Assembly: GCA_036877525.1 (NCBI GenBank)
Contig: JAZGTH010000088.1
Span: forward strand, 2,212,501 to 2,276,500
Direction of reading: 5' to 3'
DNA: 64,000 nt
From: Chromobotia macracanthus
Taxonomy: Eukaryota; Chordata; Actinopteri; Cypriniformes; Botiidae
This document shows, piece by piece, positions 46,363 through 57,447 of this stretch. The notes beneath the pieces were generated by a model that saw only the letters and a program-made list of their open reading frames with translations, searched no databases and was not told the DNA's origin. How positions within the stretch are numbered: position 1 is the stretch's first letter; each line of letters begins with the position of its first letter. A program made the translations under genes and the position numbers.

Positions 46363-47700
46363 AAGCTGCAGGATTAGAGGTAAGATTAAAAGAAAATCAC
46401 TAATCCAAAGTTTGAGTAATACCAGTTGTGATTCGTCTTGTGAACACCACTTGTTAGAATCATATTCTTTATGGGCCATTATGTGCATTAATCTAGGTCA
46501 TATCAATTAAAGGTCATTTTTTTCCATGCAGGTCATACGATCACTTCCCGTGCCAGTATCTAGAGGCTTCTTCTATAATGCTGAAACACGGCCATGGACA
46601 GCAAGATCCCAGACTGGATTTATCCACAGAGAAATCAGGGAAAATGAAAGAGAGAGATTGCCTTCTGCCAGTACCGGACACAAAGCTAGGATTGTTCGCC
46701 CGCTGTCTGTCTGTTGGTGCTAACAATGTAGCATTCTGTACCGTGGCAGAACTTAATTTATTCCAACTCTCTGCCCTGACCTGTAATCCCCCCTCCACCA
46801 CCCCCCGGTTCCTCCCTGACCCATCTATGGCTCATTTACACCCTCCTCAGCATCAAGAAAGGGCCCCCAACACACCCTCCCCTGACTGAGGCCCCTGGCG
46901 GACAGACCCTGGCTGTATTCCCTCTCTGTGCGCAGCATCTATTCCTTGCTGAAAAACAGCGAGGGAAAACAACCATCAAGTGTGTGTATGCGAGTTTGGA
47001 AGGAGGGAGGGGTTGCGGTGCAGCGTGGAGGAAACAGAGCCGGCTTTGTCAACGCCAATGGCAAAAAGCTCTGGAAGCTCTTTCAAACATTTGCACCCGA
47101 CCCGGCACTCCGGCGCATTAATGCGATCAACATCAAGTCTGTTGTGGTCATCTCCCTTTCTCTCTTCTCGTTTTCCGTTCGTACTCTTTTCTTTCTCTAC
47201 AACACTCCCCAACAGTGAATAGAGCGCTCGCTTACATTCCAGGCATGTACTCCCCCGCACTCCCTCCTCCTCCTCCCCAGAACCGCCCCTCCTAACCCAA
47301 AAAACACGAGGGCAACGACAGGATTGTGGGTATTGAAATGAGAGAAGCCAAAGCGACAGAGGAGAAAAAAGGAGATTGGCTCTGCATGCTGACGCTGGTT
47401 CTTAATAAGTAACTTCCTAAGCATGGAGAGGTTTTGAGCGACTGCTGCGGGGGCAGGGGAGGGCCGGGTCCTCCGTTTGCATAAGGCCCACCGTACCGCA
47501 GGTCCGGGCTCATGCCTTCAGATCAACGTGAATGATTTGGATGAGGAATTAGTCTTTGTGTTATACAGCTTTGCTGTGATGTACACAGAAGCTTCTTTGT
47601 ATTGCATCTGAATTTGTTTCCAGTCGGCTAGTTTTCATGTTTTTCAGTCATTCATAAATAGGGCCTGATGAGGACATTGCACTGTTGTGTACGTCCCAAT
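46363..47700. other. Gene-free stretch with GC-rich unique block
   Basis: No coding gene supported. About 46780-47300 is GC-richer and non-repetitive, for example CGCATTAATGCGATCAACATC near 47113. Open frames occur on both strands but none has a recognisable domain or exon structure. Confidence 0.5.
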
Positions 47701-48006
47701 CCCAGCTAACAGGGAACGTTCTCAGAATGTTGGATGGCATTCTCTAAAAGTTTCTCAAAGTTAACAAAAATCGTTCTTGTCTTATCTTAGAAGAACTTTT
47801 TGAATGTTATATGTATCAAAAACGTTATTCTTAAATTGTTAGTGGAACATTTTGAAATGTTACAGAAATAAAAAAGTCTGAATAATGTTTTTATAAACAA
47901 GCAATAATGTTAATACAACAATGTTCCTAGAACAGTCAAAATAACATTTGCAATGTTTTTTTGAAACAGTATGGAAATGTTCTTACAACCTAAAATTGTT
48001 AACACG
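47701..48006 (-). mobile_element. TACCCAGCTAAC inverted-repeat element, copy 12
   Basis: Reverse orientation, near full length. CCCAGCTAACAGGGAACG then TTCTCAGAATGTTGGATGGC at the left, and TTCTTACAACCTAAAATTG at the right. Confidence 0.9.
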
Positions 48007-51000
48007 GATGTCCCAAAAGCCTTCACTGGTCTCTACTGATGCAGTTTAGTGTTAGTGTTGTACATCACACTAAACCGTCTAAACATCAGCATTATTCTCT
48101 GCATTGTAACAACATGCCCCGCCTTCTATTTGTGACAAGCTCCGCCCATCACCAGACCTCTGACCAGCTCTTGGCAGGCTAAACGCTTGGCAGAATCCTG
48201 TCTCTGCCACCCAACACCCCCTCCTCTCGCCCCATCCGCCCTTTTCTCCCTCCTAAAGCGATGGGCACCAACAATCTGTGTCATTGTAAGACTGAAGCAG
48301 CCGGTTTGTTCTGGCATCTCGTGTCCTCTTTTCAAGGTGGAAGGTCCCCAAAAAGCGCGGGGAGCGAAGGAAGAGGGGAGAAATGGAGAAAAGTCCAGTT
48401 GCTCAACGATGCTGAATGGGTTTTGTCTTGTAAAGATGGTTCAACAGACGTTCTGCTTGCTGAGGACCTCGTGCTGGCTCCTGTCACAGAGTAATGTCAA
48501 GCTGACTGCATTGACAGAAAAGCCATTAGTCAGAGAGAGAGAAACCTCTCATGCTCCTTATAGTTCAGTCATTACCATTACACATAAATATGTATATGTG
48601 TGTGTGTGTATATACATACAAATAGTTCCCTATGCACTGTAAAAATGTAAGGTTCATATAGACCATAAAGATCTAACAACTCTTCTGGTTCAGATTGCCA
48701 TGAACAGCCTATTAGTGTGAAGAGGAAGTTTTAAACCGTGGGGGGCACACATGGTTTCCAGCCCAATATGAATGAGTTTGAACTGTAAATAATTACATAC
48801 CGTTTCCATATGAATGCCTGCAAGCACAAACACAAGATCAAAATGTTCTTCAAGTTTAATAACGGCTGGCCATTTCACACTTTACTCATCAATTTACACA
48901 TAAAAGTCTATACTATTTTCACAGTCCCATTTGCTTGTTAAGATTCTGTTAAGATGCCAGTATGTACCTTTTCTCCAAGTCTTAAAGGAAAAGTTCAAAG
49001 AGGAATGAAAATTCTCACAAGAGGCACACAAGAGGATATATTTAGCAGAACACACATAGCTATTGTTTCGACAATGAAAAAGCACCATAAAGGTATATAA
49101 AAAAAACGAAGACGTAACTTCTTGTCTTTCATAACAATGCTTATAAAAGTTTTTATGACATTTGCATGGTGCTTTGTTGTCATTTCACAGCTCACCAGCT
49201 CCAGTGCCTATTCAATACCATTGTATGAAACAGAGAAAAGAAAAACCACGTGGTTCAGAACAGCATGTGACGAGAATTGAGATGGACTGTTTCTTTAAAA
49301 TCAGGCCCTAAAGGTTTTCTGTGACTGCATTCGCCTGAGCTGTTCTTCTGATCGCCTCTTATATACAGTTGTGTGTTTTCACTAGAAGCTGTCCAGCAGT
49401 AACGGGAGAACTCGTAACATGTTCCAGAACATCTGAAACTGAGAGATAACTTCATTCTTGTTTCTCTACCCTTCTAACTGAAGAAATATTTATCCTCTGA
49501 GAAGTAATTAAGTACCAGTGTATCTGTGAGGTTTTGTCTCTCTCCCCTCTTTAAAAGTCCCAGACAGGTGACAACCCGGAGCTGTTTGTGATCTGATTCT
49601 TTCCCCTTCATCCTTATTTGGAAAGCTGGTGGGGGTGGGGGCACGCTCCAAAACAAGCAGGGATTCCAGGGACATATTTACACAGCGTTCCTCATTTTTC
49701 TGCACGTCGTCTTCTCCTCAGGGGCCCTACGGCAGGCCCCCGCTGCTGGGGCTGCTTTCTAAGGGGCTCTTTCTTCTGGGTCACAGTGTCCAGATGACCA
49801 CAGGATGTTGTTGAGAGGTCTTCCAGGCCGTGGACTTCCTATTTTGGCTGCAGTTGGGTCGTTAGCGGCGACCGCATCGTGGAACTCCCAAACTTGTGTG
49901 TCAATGTGTCAACTGGGAGAAACATGAACACTTACCGCTTACTGGCCCAGTTACTTACCATGCATTGATTGTAGCCTATTTCTGCTTAGTGTAAAAATGA
50001 CGGGCCCTCAAAGACTGTTCTGTTAAAAGCCCAAAATTAATGTTTTAGGTACCACACTTACACACTTGAAATAATGTCTTAGTTTTGCTCTCCATTTTTG
50101 TAGCTATATTTACACAGTAAACCTTACCGTCTGACCCGACCTTCCATATTAATCAAGCTGGAATGCCGAGCAAGAGGAACTCTGTTTGGATTGGCTTCTC
50201 TCCAGAAATGTCCAATCCTCCATCCTCATGTACAGGTGACACTGTTAAACCAGGCCTTAATTCTTAACAACTGGTGTTAATCGTAGTCTATCGCTATCTA
50301 GATCATGCAACCATGCGTTTCAAAGCAAGGTTTTTGTGTAAGATATCACTTTTTTTTCTCCAAATTGAAACCCGGTCGCACAACATGATCATGGCTTTGG
50401 ACAAAGAGTCCTTTGTCGTGCGAAACCTTGCACCTGTGCTAATTCGCACACGATACCTTTGGCAAGAGAGACTCTTTTTGACTTTCTTCAGGTATATGAC
50501 GCTGGAGAAATCCATTTGGCTATCTTTCGTTCTATTACAAGTTTTGTTTTTGTAGACCAATGCAAGGGAAATAAGCTACATGAATATTGTGATGGTTGGG
50601 GTAGAGTTTAGAGAGTTTGACCTGGTTGTTTTTGGTTGAAACTCAAGGGTAAAGACACTTAGCTTGGAATGTTATCCGGAATTCCTCACCTTGCTTGCCA
50701 TTTGTGGCCCCTATGGTGGGTTTGCACCTGCCTCTGGTAACCTGAGACTCAAGCCTTTGGCCCCTTCATAGTTGTGTGACAGACTCGAGAGATCAATTTC
50801 CTCCGGTTGGAGGCATGAATGCTTTTCTGACACGGCCTCGCCTCCAAGTCTACGAGGCTGACAAGGTGAGTCTGGAGGAAAAAGGACATGGGGTACCAGG
50901 GGTCATATTTAACACCTTTTATAGCACATTATTTTTAGTGCTTCCTGCTAAGGCAAACAGTATAAATATTATTGCTCAAATTTAGGATTAGGAATTTGTA

Positions 51001-51086
51001 ATAATCTTTGTTGTGTAACAAACCCATGATACAATGTGTATTGTTGTGCATTGTGTAGGGAAGGTGTGTATTACTTCTCTAAACAA
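48007..51086. other. Gene-free stretch
   Basis: No gene supported. A TG/TA-rich tract lies at about 48595-48616. G-rich runs (GGTGGGGGTGGGGG) occur near 49628-49641. The segment 49550-49860 is more GC-rich than its flanks. Confidence 0.5.
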
Positions 51087-51363
51087 TTAAAGCTGCTTTT
51101 TGTAACTTTTGCCTTTGTCTGAAACCTAAAATTGCAGGTTACTTTATGTACTTTTATTTACGTATGTCAAAGTCAAATGAAGTCAAACTGACATTTCTTG
51201 TGAAATCAGACCTGACAGCTCAAATTAAATCATTATTATAAGCTTGCAGTTGTGAATCGAGGTAAGATATAGAGATTGTGTTGAACATGATCTGTTGTGT
51301 ACTTTCTCAATAACTGATTTTTGTTTATTTTTAACCAGAAAAGTTACAGATTGCAGCTTTAAG
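51087..51363. mobile_element. TTAAAGCTGCAAT-type MITE, long copy
   Basis: Left end TTAAAGCTGCTTTTTGTAAC and right end GTTACAGATTGCAGCTTTAA are inverted repeats. The total is about 277 bp. The interior holds GAGATTGTGTTGAACATG, shared with fragments at 14336 and 23395. Confidence 0.85.
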
Positions 51364-51499
51364 TAGAAAAAATCCCACTGATTTACATTAAAGGGTTTAC
51401 AAATATGAGTTATATCTAGGGACAGCTATATCTAACAGACTTTTTGGTTGGGCTCTTTTGACTCTGGCCAGTAAGAAACCACAACGACAATGTGTTAAA

Positions 51500-51612
51500 A
51501 AAATACTCAGAACACCGTAGCAACCACACAGCACCACCTTGGCAACCACCCTCAAAACCTTATTTTAAAACCCACCCGGAATCACCATAGCAACTGCATA
51601 CAAACACCCTAA
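51500..51612. repeat. Degenerate TAGCAACCAC repeat (reverse of GTTGCTA type)
   Basis: Units AGAACACCGTAGCAACCAC, CACCTTGGCAACCACC and CACCATAGCAACTGC. Confidence 0.65.
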
Positions 51613-53463
51613 CATTGTGGCCTCAAAGTTTGTGTGGGCAAGCGTCAATCATATTTGTTAATCGTATGTTTCTTTAGAAACTTAAAAAATCAGGTTTTAT
51701 TCTTGCTTCTGTTATTATTATTATGACTAAAAAAGCTCTAAATTGCAGAGCTATTTGTTAAACAATCTGATACAAAGCTGTGACAGGATATTTCACAGGG
51801 GTGTGGAAATAATGAAGTACTTAACACATTCCAACACACCAAATCCTCTTTTCCTGTGTCACAAACAAATCTTTCACTTGCTTGTCCCTCAAACTACCAC
51901 TTTTCAGACTTACCACCAAACGAAAGCGACGGAATTCAAAACCAGAAAAACACAAAATAACATTCATTTGAGAGAGGCCCGTGCTGCCATGGATTGGGCG
52001 CAAACTCGCTCGCTCTCGGCCAGTGTGCTCAACGTGGAAATCTGCTAGAGATTAGGTCTAAAAATAAATCAACACAGGAATGTTTTCATGTGTGCAGATA
52101 TTGGAAGCAGCTTTCCCGCAGACCAGTGCTGGCAGGATGGGCTGGACCTCCCTGGTGCCCGAGGACGCAGAGAAACAGCCTCAAATCCACTCGGAAATTA
52201 CTGGTTTGATATAATAACATGACAGGAAACCACTCAAAACGACACTTTTTGTGCTGCCCAGGAGGGTGTGCTGTCATGTTTTTATTGTCCTGTCAGTCCA
52301 ATAAATAACTGGTTTAAAAAACCATATACAAACATACATATGTGTGTGTAAATATATATGCACGTGTGTGTATATGTATATACATACATTTATATGGATG
52401 TATACACTAGCTATGGAAGCTATATACTTAAACCACACAGAAATGTATTGGTATATAACCAAACATCATAACAAATTCATATGTAAACTAATGACTTTTT
52501 TCAGAACTAACCTTCAGTTTATCATATTAACTATGAACACATTCCACTTTTTCGAACATTTTTGACAGTGCTCAAACAGTCTTTTTATTCTCATTTTGTT
52601 AAAAAAGTAAACTGAACTAAATCTTTATTAGATTGTTTGTCACTGTCAGCTGGAGAAGGCAAATGTCGTACCCTGTAAACATGAGCTGTTTGAGTTCTGC
52701 GTGGGCTGTGTCTGTTTCCTGATGAGGTTTTGAAGTTTTACTCAACATCAACATTAAGTATTTTATATCTCGCTTGATTGGCTGAGTCTTAGACATAAAT
52801 CTAAAACTCCTGCCGCTGTTTTCACGAGCATCCGATTATTTTGGAAGTGGAGGAACACTTTCACAAGATAATCTACAAAACTGTATGAAGTATGAATCAG
52901 AGAACTGAATAGAGCAACATAATGTAAATATGGAAATACAGGTAGGCACCTGGCATTCATAGCAACAGCTGGAAAAAATGCTTGGAGATTTAATTGCTGA
53001 TTTTTTTGCTTGTAATTTCATGCAATTTGTTTCTGCTCTCTTAAGCCAGTTGCATAAATGTGTTTTACATTACCATTTCAAATGTGGTTCAGATCAATAT
53101 AATTACAGACGGATTCTCTCTCCATCAGTGTTTACATCTCAAAGCTTTTTCAATCTATAGTTTAATCTGTGGCTTGAATGACCTTTCTGAACATCTATAT
53201 GTTAACATGCTCAGATTTCTCACATTTAAACATCACAGGTGATGGTTATGCTATGATGTTGAATAGATAACACAGATGCACACTGAACTCTGTGTTCAAA
53301 TGCAAATACAGCCTGTGCACACCTCATTTCCTCCTCACTGCCTTTGAGCTCAGAAACATGACAGATTCACTTCCAGCTAGACTGGACATTAGCCAAATTT
53401 ACTGAGAAAGAAATGGTCACGTGACCATCTATCATAAATGAACTTTGATTGGTCACTTTACAT
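51613..53463. other. Gene-free stretch
   Basis: No gene supported. A mixed TG/TA tract is at 52338-52388. The rest is unique AT-rich DNA. Confidence 0.55.
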
Positions 53464-53697
53464 CCCAGCTAACAAGGAACATACTCAGAATGCTGGCTTA
53501 CATTCTGTAAAAGTTTTCTCAAACTTATCATATAAGTTCTTGCAGTAACAATAGAATAACTTTTTAAATGTTATATGTATACAAATATCAAAAACATTAT
53601 TCTTAATTGTTAGTGGAGGGTTTTGAAAACGTTACAGAATTAAAAAAATGTTTAAATAATGTTCTTATAAGCAAGCAGTAATGTTAATATAATGTTT
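53464..53697 (-). mobile_element. TACCCAGCTAAC inverted-repeat element, copy 13 (3' truncated)
   Basis: Reverse orientation. CCCAGCTAACAAGGAACATAC at the left. The match stops after GTTAATATAATGTTTAA, so the AGGTTGTAAGAA end is missing. Confidence 0.8.
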
Positions 53698-54362
53698 AAT
53701 AAACTGGAGGTTTTGCACGTCCTTTGCGGAGCAGAGCACCCCGTAATGTTTTGCGAGAAGGTCAGTAAAAAATTTCCAAGATGCCGGACAGGTCTGGAGA
53801 AATTAGTTATATTTTTAATTTATAACCTTTATTATTTAAAAGAATTAGATTTATTTAAGTACACAAAGTGTTAAAGAACAATAGCTCTATTTTATTAACT
53901 ACAAAACAACTAAATTGACTATTTTAACCAATATTTGATGTATTTTTAGGCTACTTGTAAACTTAGCAAGATGTTAACAACAAACTATTTGTAAACATGT
54001 AAAAGTTTGTACATTTTTACAAACTTGTTTACTAGGTGAACTATTCCTTTCATCTTTTCAGCTTCACTGATCAGAGAATGTTAGGAGAGGAAATGGACTG
54101 AGGGCCTATTTTCTCTATTGCACATCTCCACCCTAAATCTCTCCACCTATTCAATGAGAACATGTTTCCTGTCCTCTAACAGGTCCTCTCTTGCAGTGGA
54201 TTGAATGGAGTGACACTGTCTGTTTTTGTTCGCAATACACCCTCATAAAACAGAGCAGCTGTTTTTAGTCAAGTTAGATTTGTAAAAGAGTTTGGCAAGC
54301 GCAGGTTTCACAGACTGTCTTGTAATGATTTTTGTATTGATTTGTTTAGAATCCATTCTAAT

Positions 54363-54706
54363 CCAGCTAACAGGGAACGTTCTCAGAACGTTGGCTAACA
54401 TTCTTTAAAAGTTCTCACAGTTATCAAATATGTCCTTGCAGTGACGTTAGTTTAACTTTTTAATGTTATATATCATATCAAATTTCTATTCTGAAGTTGT
54501 TAGTGGAATATTTTAAAAATGTTACAGAATTAGAAAAAAACTAAGTACTGTTTGAATAATGTTCTTATAACCAAGCAATAATGTTAATACAACATCTTAA
54601 AACAGGATGTTTTGAATGTTCATATAACTTTCAAAATAACATTTTAAAGGTTTTGTTAAATAATGCAAATGTTTTAGAAACATTCTTACATCCTAATTGT
54701 TAGCTG
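54363..54706 (-). mobile_element. TACCCAGCTAAC inverted-repeat element, copy 14
   Basis: Reverse orientation, full length. CCAGCTAACAGGGAACG then TTCTCAGAACGTTGGC at the left, and CATCCTAATTGTTAGCTGG at the right. Confidence 0.9.
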
Positions 54707-55173
54707 GTGAGGTGTTTGGAGTTCTCCAGAACGTACTGTTCTAAGTTACCTAATCTAAGGTCCCTTATTCTGCCTCAGGTCTTTCCTTCGCTATTTGTCT
54801 GTAGGATTTTTTTCTACAGGTTTTATCATCTGGCAGATGGAAACTGTAAATCAGATTGTTTGAAAGGTAATTTGCAAGTATCGCTCATTTCCGTAAACGC
54901 ACACGTGTGGGGTGAGTTACATGATGAAGTTTAATACTCAGGGTTAAGGCTTTGTTTGAATTCATCTATGCTTGCCTTAGCAAGCACTGCTCTTAAACTT
55001 TGGCTGACAGGGGATCTGCAGCTGTACGGAGAAACCACTAATAAAACAGCTCCATTAATCATGAGACAGAGTTTAATCCCAGTTTCCCAGATTTATAGAG
55101 CTTTAATTGAATTTAGCTGCTGATCATGGGAAATCGCTTTAAGAAACAAGCGTCCCACAATACTTCATGGGAA

Positions 55174-55490
55174 CCCATCTAACAATTTTAGGTTGTAAGA
55201 ACATTTCCCTAATGTTTCCATTAGGTAACAAAAACATTACAAATGTTATTTTGAACGTTTTTTGGACATTGTATTAATGCTGTTGCTTGATTATAAGAAT
55301 GTTATTCAAACTTTTTAAATTCTGTAAAGTTTTTAATATGTTTCACTAACATCTGTAGAATAACGTTTTTGATATATATGATATATATGGTGTTAAAAAA
55401 GTTCCACTAACAGTACTGCAATAACATTTTTGATAACTTTGAGAGAACTTTTAGAGAATGTTAGCCAACATTCTGAGAACATTCTCTGGG
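55174..55490 (+). mobile_element. TACCCAGCTAAC inverted-repeat element, copy 15
   Basis: Forward orientation, near full length. CCCATCTAACAATTTTAGG at the left, TTAGCCAACATTCTGAGAAC then ATTCTCTGGG at the right. It is opposed to copy 14, about 470 bp away. Confidence 0.85.
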
Positions 55491-57106
55491 AATGTTCTGG
55501 AAAGCCTGTTGTAGTTGACTCACGACCATCTTAGTGTTTGTTGAAGAAATGTTGTCTGATCCACTTTTATTGCTTATAATCACTATAATCACAAAAGATA
55601 TTTTCATTATCATAGCTTGACAACTTGCTGCCAAGATTAAATAACGACACACTCTTGTTTTGTTTCATACTAGTAAGTACCAAACTAATGTACTACATAC
55701 GTAGCTTTAAGTCACTCAGCAGTGCTTTAAAATGGTGTTGCATTAGAAGCTCTGTAACTTTGTGTTTGGCTTGAACGTTGGTGTGCCGTGAGTTTGTGAG
55801 TCGTGTCTCAATGGGCCTTTTCAAAGCAGATTCGCACGCAGAGAGCCGTGACTTGCGCGTGTTTGGGAGAGATAGAACAGTGATCTCAAAGAGAAACAGC
55901 AGTTTTATGAGGTTATGTTTGCATATCTGATAATGCGTCGCCTGTTGCTAACAGATTTCAGAACTAGTAGATTTGCATACATGCAAACATTTAAACACTC
56001 TTTTTTTGTGTGTCTTTGTATATAACTTTTTCTTTAGTAGTACTATTTTTTTGTTTTATTTTCATAGGCTATTTTGTATTTATTATATACATTTACAGAC
56101 ACACACACACATCCCACAATGCATTGCAATCGACCTTACATATCCTATGTAAAGAATGAACTGCAAGAAAATCCAACTACAGTTGGATCTTATTTTTTCC
56201 AATGATCTTTTCTTGAAGTATTTTTTGATCTGACTGCCAAGATTTAACACATATTTGTGCAAAATTTAATTAAAAATACAAAAATAGGAGATTTAAAAAG
56301 AATCAGTGATGATAAATAGACGCCCCTTTAACACCGCAACATTATGAGGTCATGTAAAAGCAAAGTAGAAAATAGTCTGAAGCATTTATCACTGCATGTT
56401 GTTTTCACTTACTAAGGTTGTGTTCCATTCTGAAGCGCTATTAGATATTAAAGAGATCTCGGTTGTGTTTCGCTGTTCTTCGGGTATCACTACTTCAAAC
56501 AGGCGAGAGTCACTGTGTCTGACAGAAATTCTTCTGCAGTATTTGTGTGTGTGATAAAGTGGTGCTTTATGAAGCAGTTGGCGCCCTGTTCTCGGGACAT
56601 GGCTGTAAACTTAACCACCTTGTTTAAACATCAGAAGCCTTTCTTTCCTTGTGAAGATAAGAACCGACACAAAATGTTGGTTGAACTCACATACAAGAGC
56701 ACTTCAGCACTTTTAAGTGGCAATAAAAGACTTAGATGTGACACCAGACACAACTTTGTTCATCAGCGAGAAAGTCAAATTAAGTCTGACCCAAATTAAT
56801 GTATAAAAAAGTGCCGTTTTCAGTTAAGAACAGAAAGATCAAAAAACAGTGTTTGGAAACAGATGGGGCTGTAATCAGCCTGAGAACACTTCAAGCAGCG
56901 TGAGTCGACAGCCATCAGGACTGAAACACCATTATGGTAAACCTTTGGTGACCGGCCTCTTTCTCTCCTCCTGTAGGCCAAAACAAGAGTGGGAGGCAGA
57001 TTTTGCCAGACCAGAAATGAATAGCATTAGTGCATGAGTGTGTGTGTGTGTGTGTGTGTGTGTGCTACTGCTTTGAAACCAGTCAAAGAGCCCCAAAACT
57101 CCAGCT
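55491..57106. other. Gene-free stretch
   Basis: No gene supported. A (CA)n run lies near 56099-56112 and a (TG)n run of about 14 units at 57037-57064. Confidence 0.55.
57037..57064. repeat. (TG)n microsatellite
   Basis: About 14 TG units, directly before copy 16 of the inverted-repeat family. Confidence 0.95.
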
Positions 57107-57447
57107 CATCTAACAAGGAATGTTCTCAGAACGTTTATTATCATTCTCTTCAATTTCTTTCAAAGTTCTCTGTTATCCAAAAAGTTCTTGCTAATGTTAG
57201 CAGAAACTTTACAAATATTACACATATATTAACTTTACATATGTACCAAAAATAAGTTTAAAGTTGTTAGTGGAATGTTTTAAAAATGTTGAATAACTTT
57301 TGTATGTTGCCCACCAAGCAATAATGTTAATACAACATTTAAAATGCTGTTTTGAATGTTACTAAAACTTTCTAAAGAAAAGTTTAAACTTGGTTACATA
57401 ATGGAAATGTTAGGGAAATGTTCATACAGCCTAAATTGTTGGCTGGG
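57107..57447 (-). mobile_element. TACCCAGCTAAC inverted-repeat element, copy 16
   Basis: Reverse orientation. CATCTAACAAGGAATGTTC then TCAGAACG at the left, and CATACAGCCTAAATTG then TTGGCTGGG at the right. More diverged than most copies. Confidence 0.8.

Noticed and set aside
46541..47513. Overlapping open frames on both strands in a GC-rich block
   Set aside because: GC-rich DNA has fewer chance stops. No frame shows a known motif, so it is reported only as a candidate regulatory block.
48187..48642. A 151-codon open frame in the gene-free region
   Set aside because: Composition changes along its length, it runs into a TG repeat, and no domain or splice context supports it.
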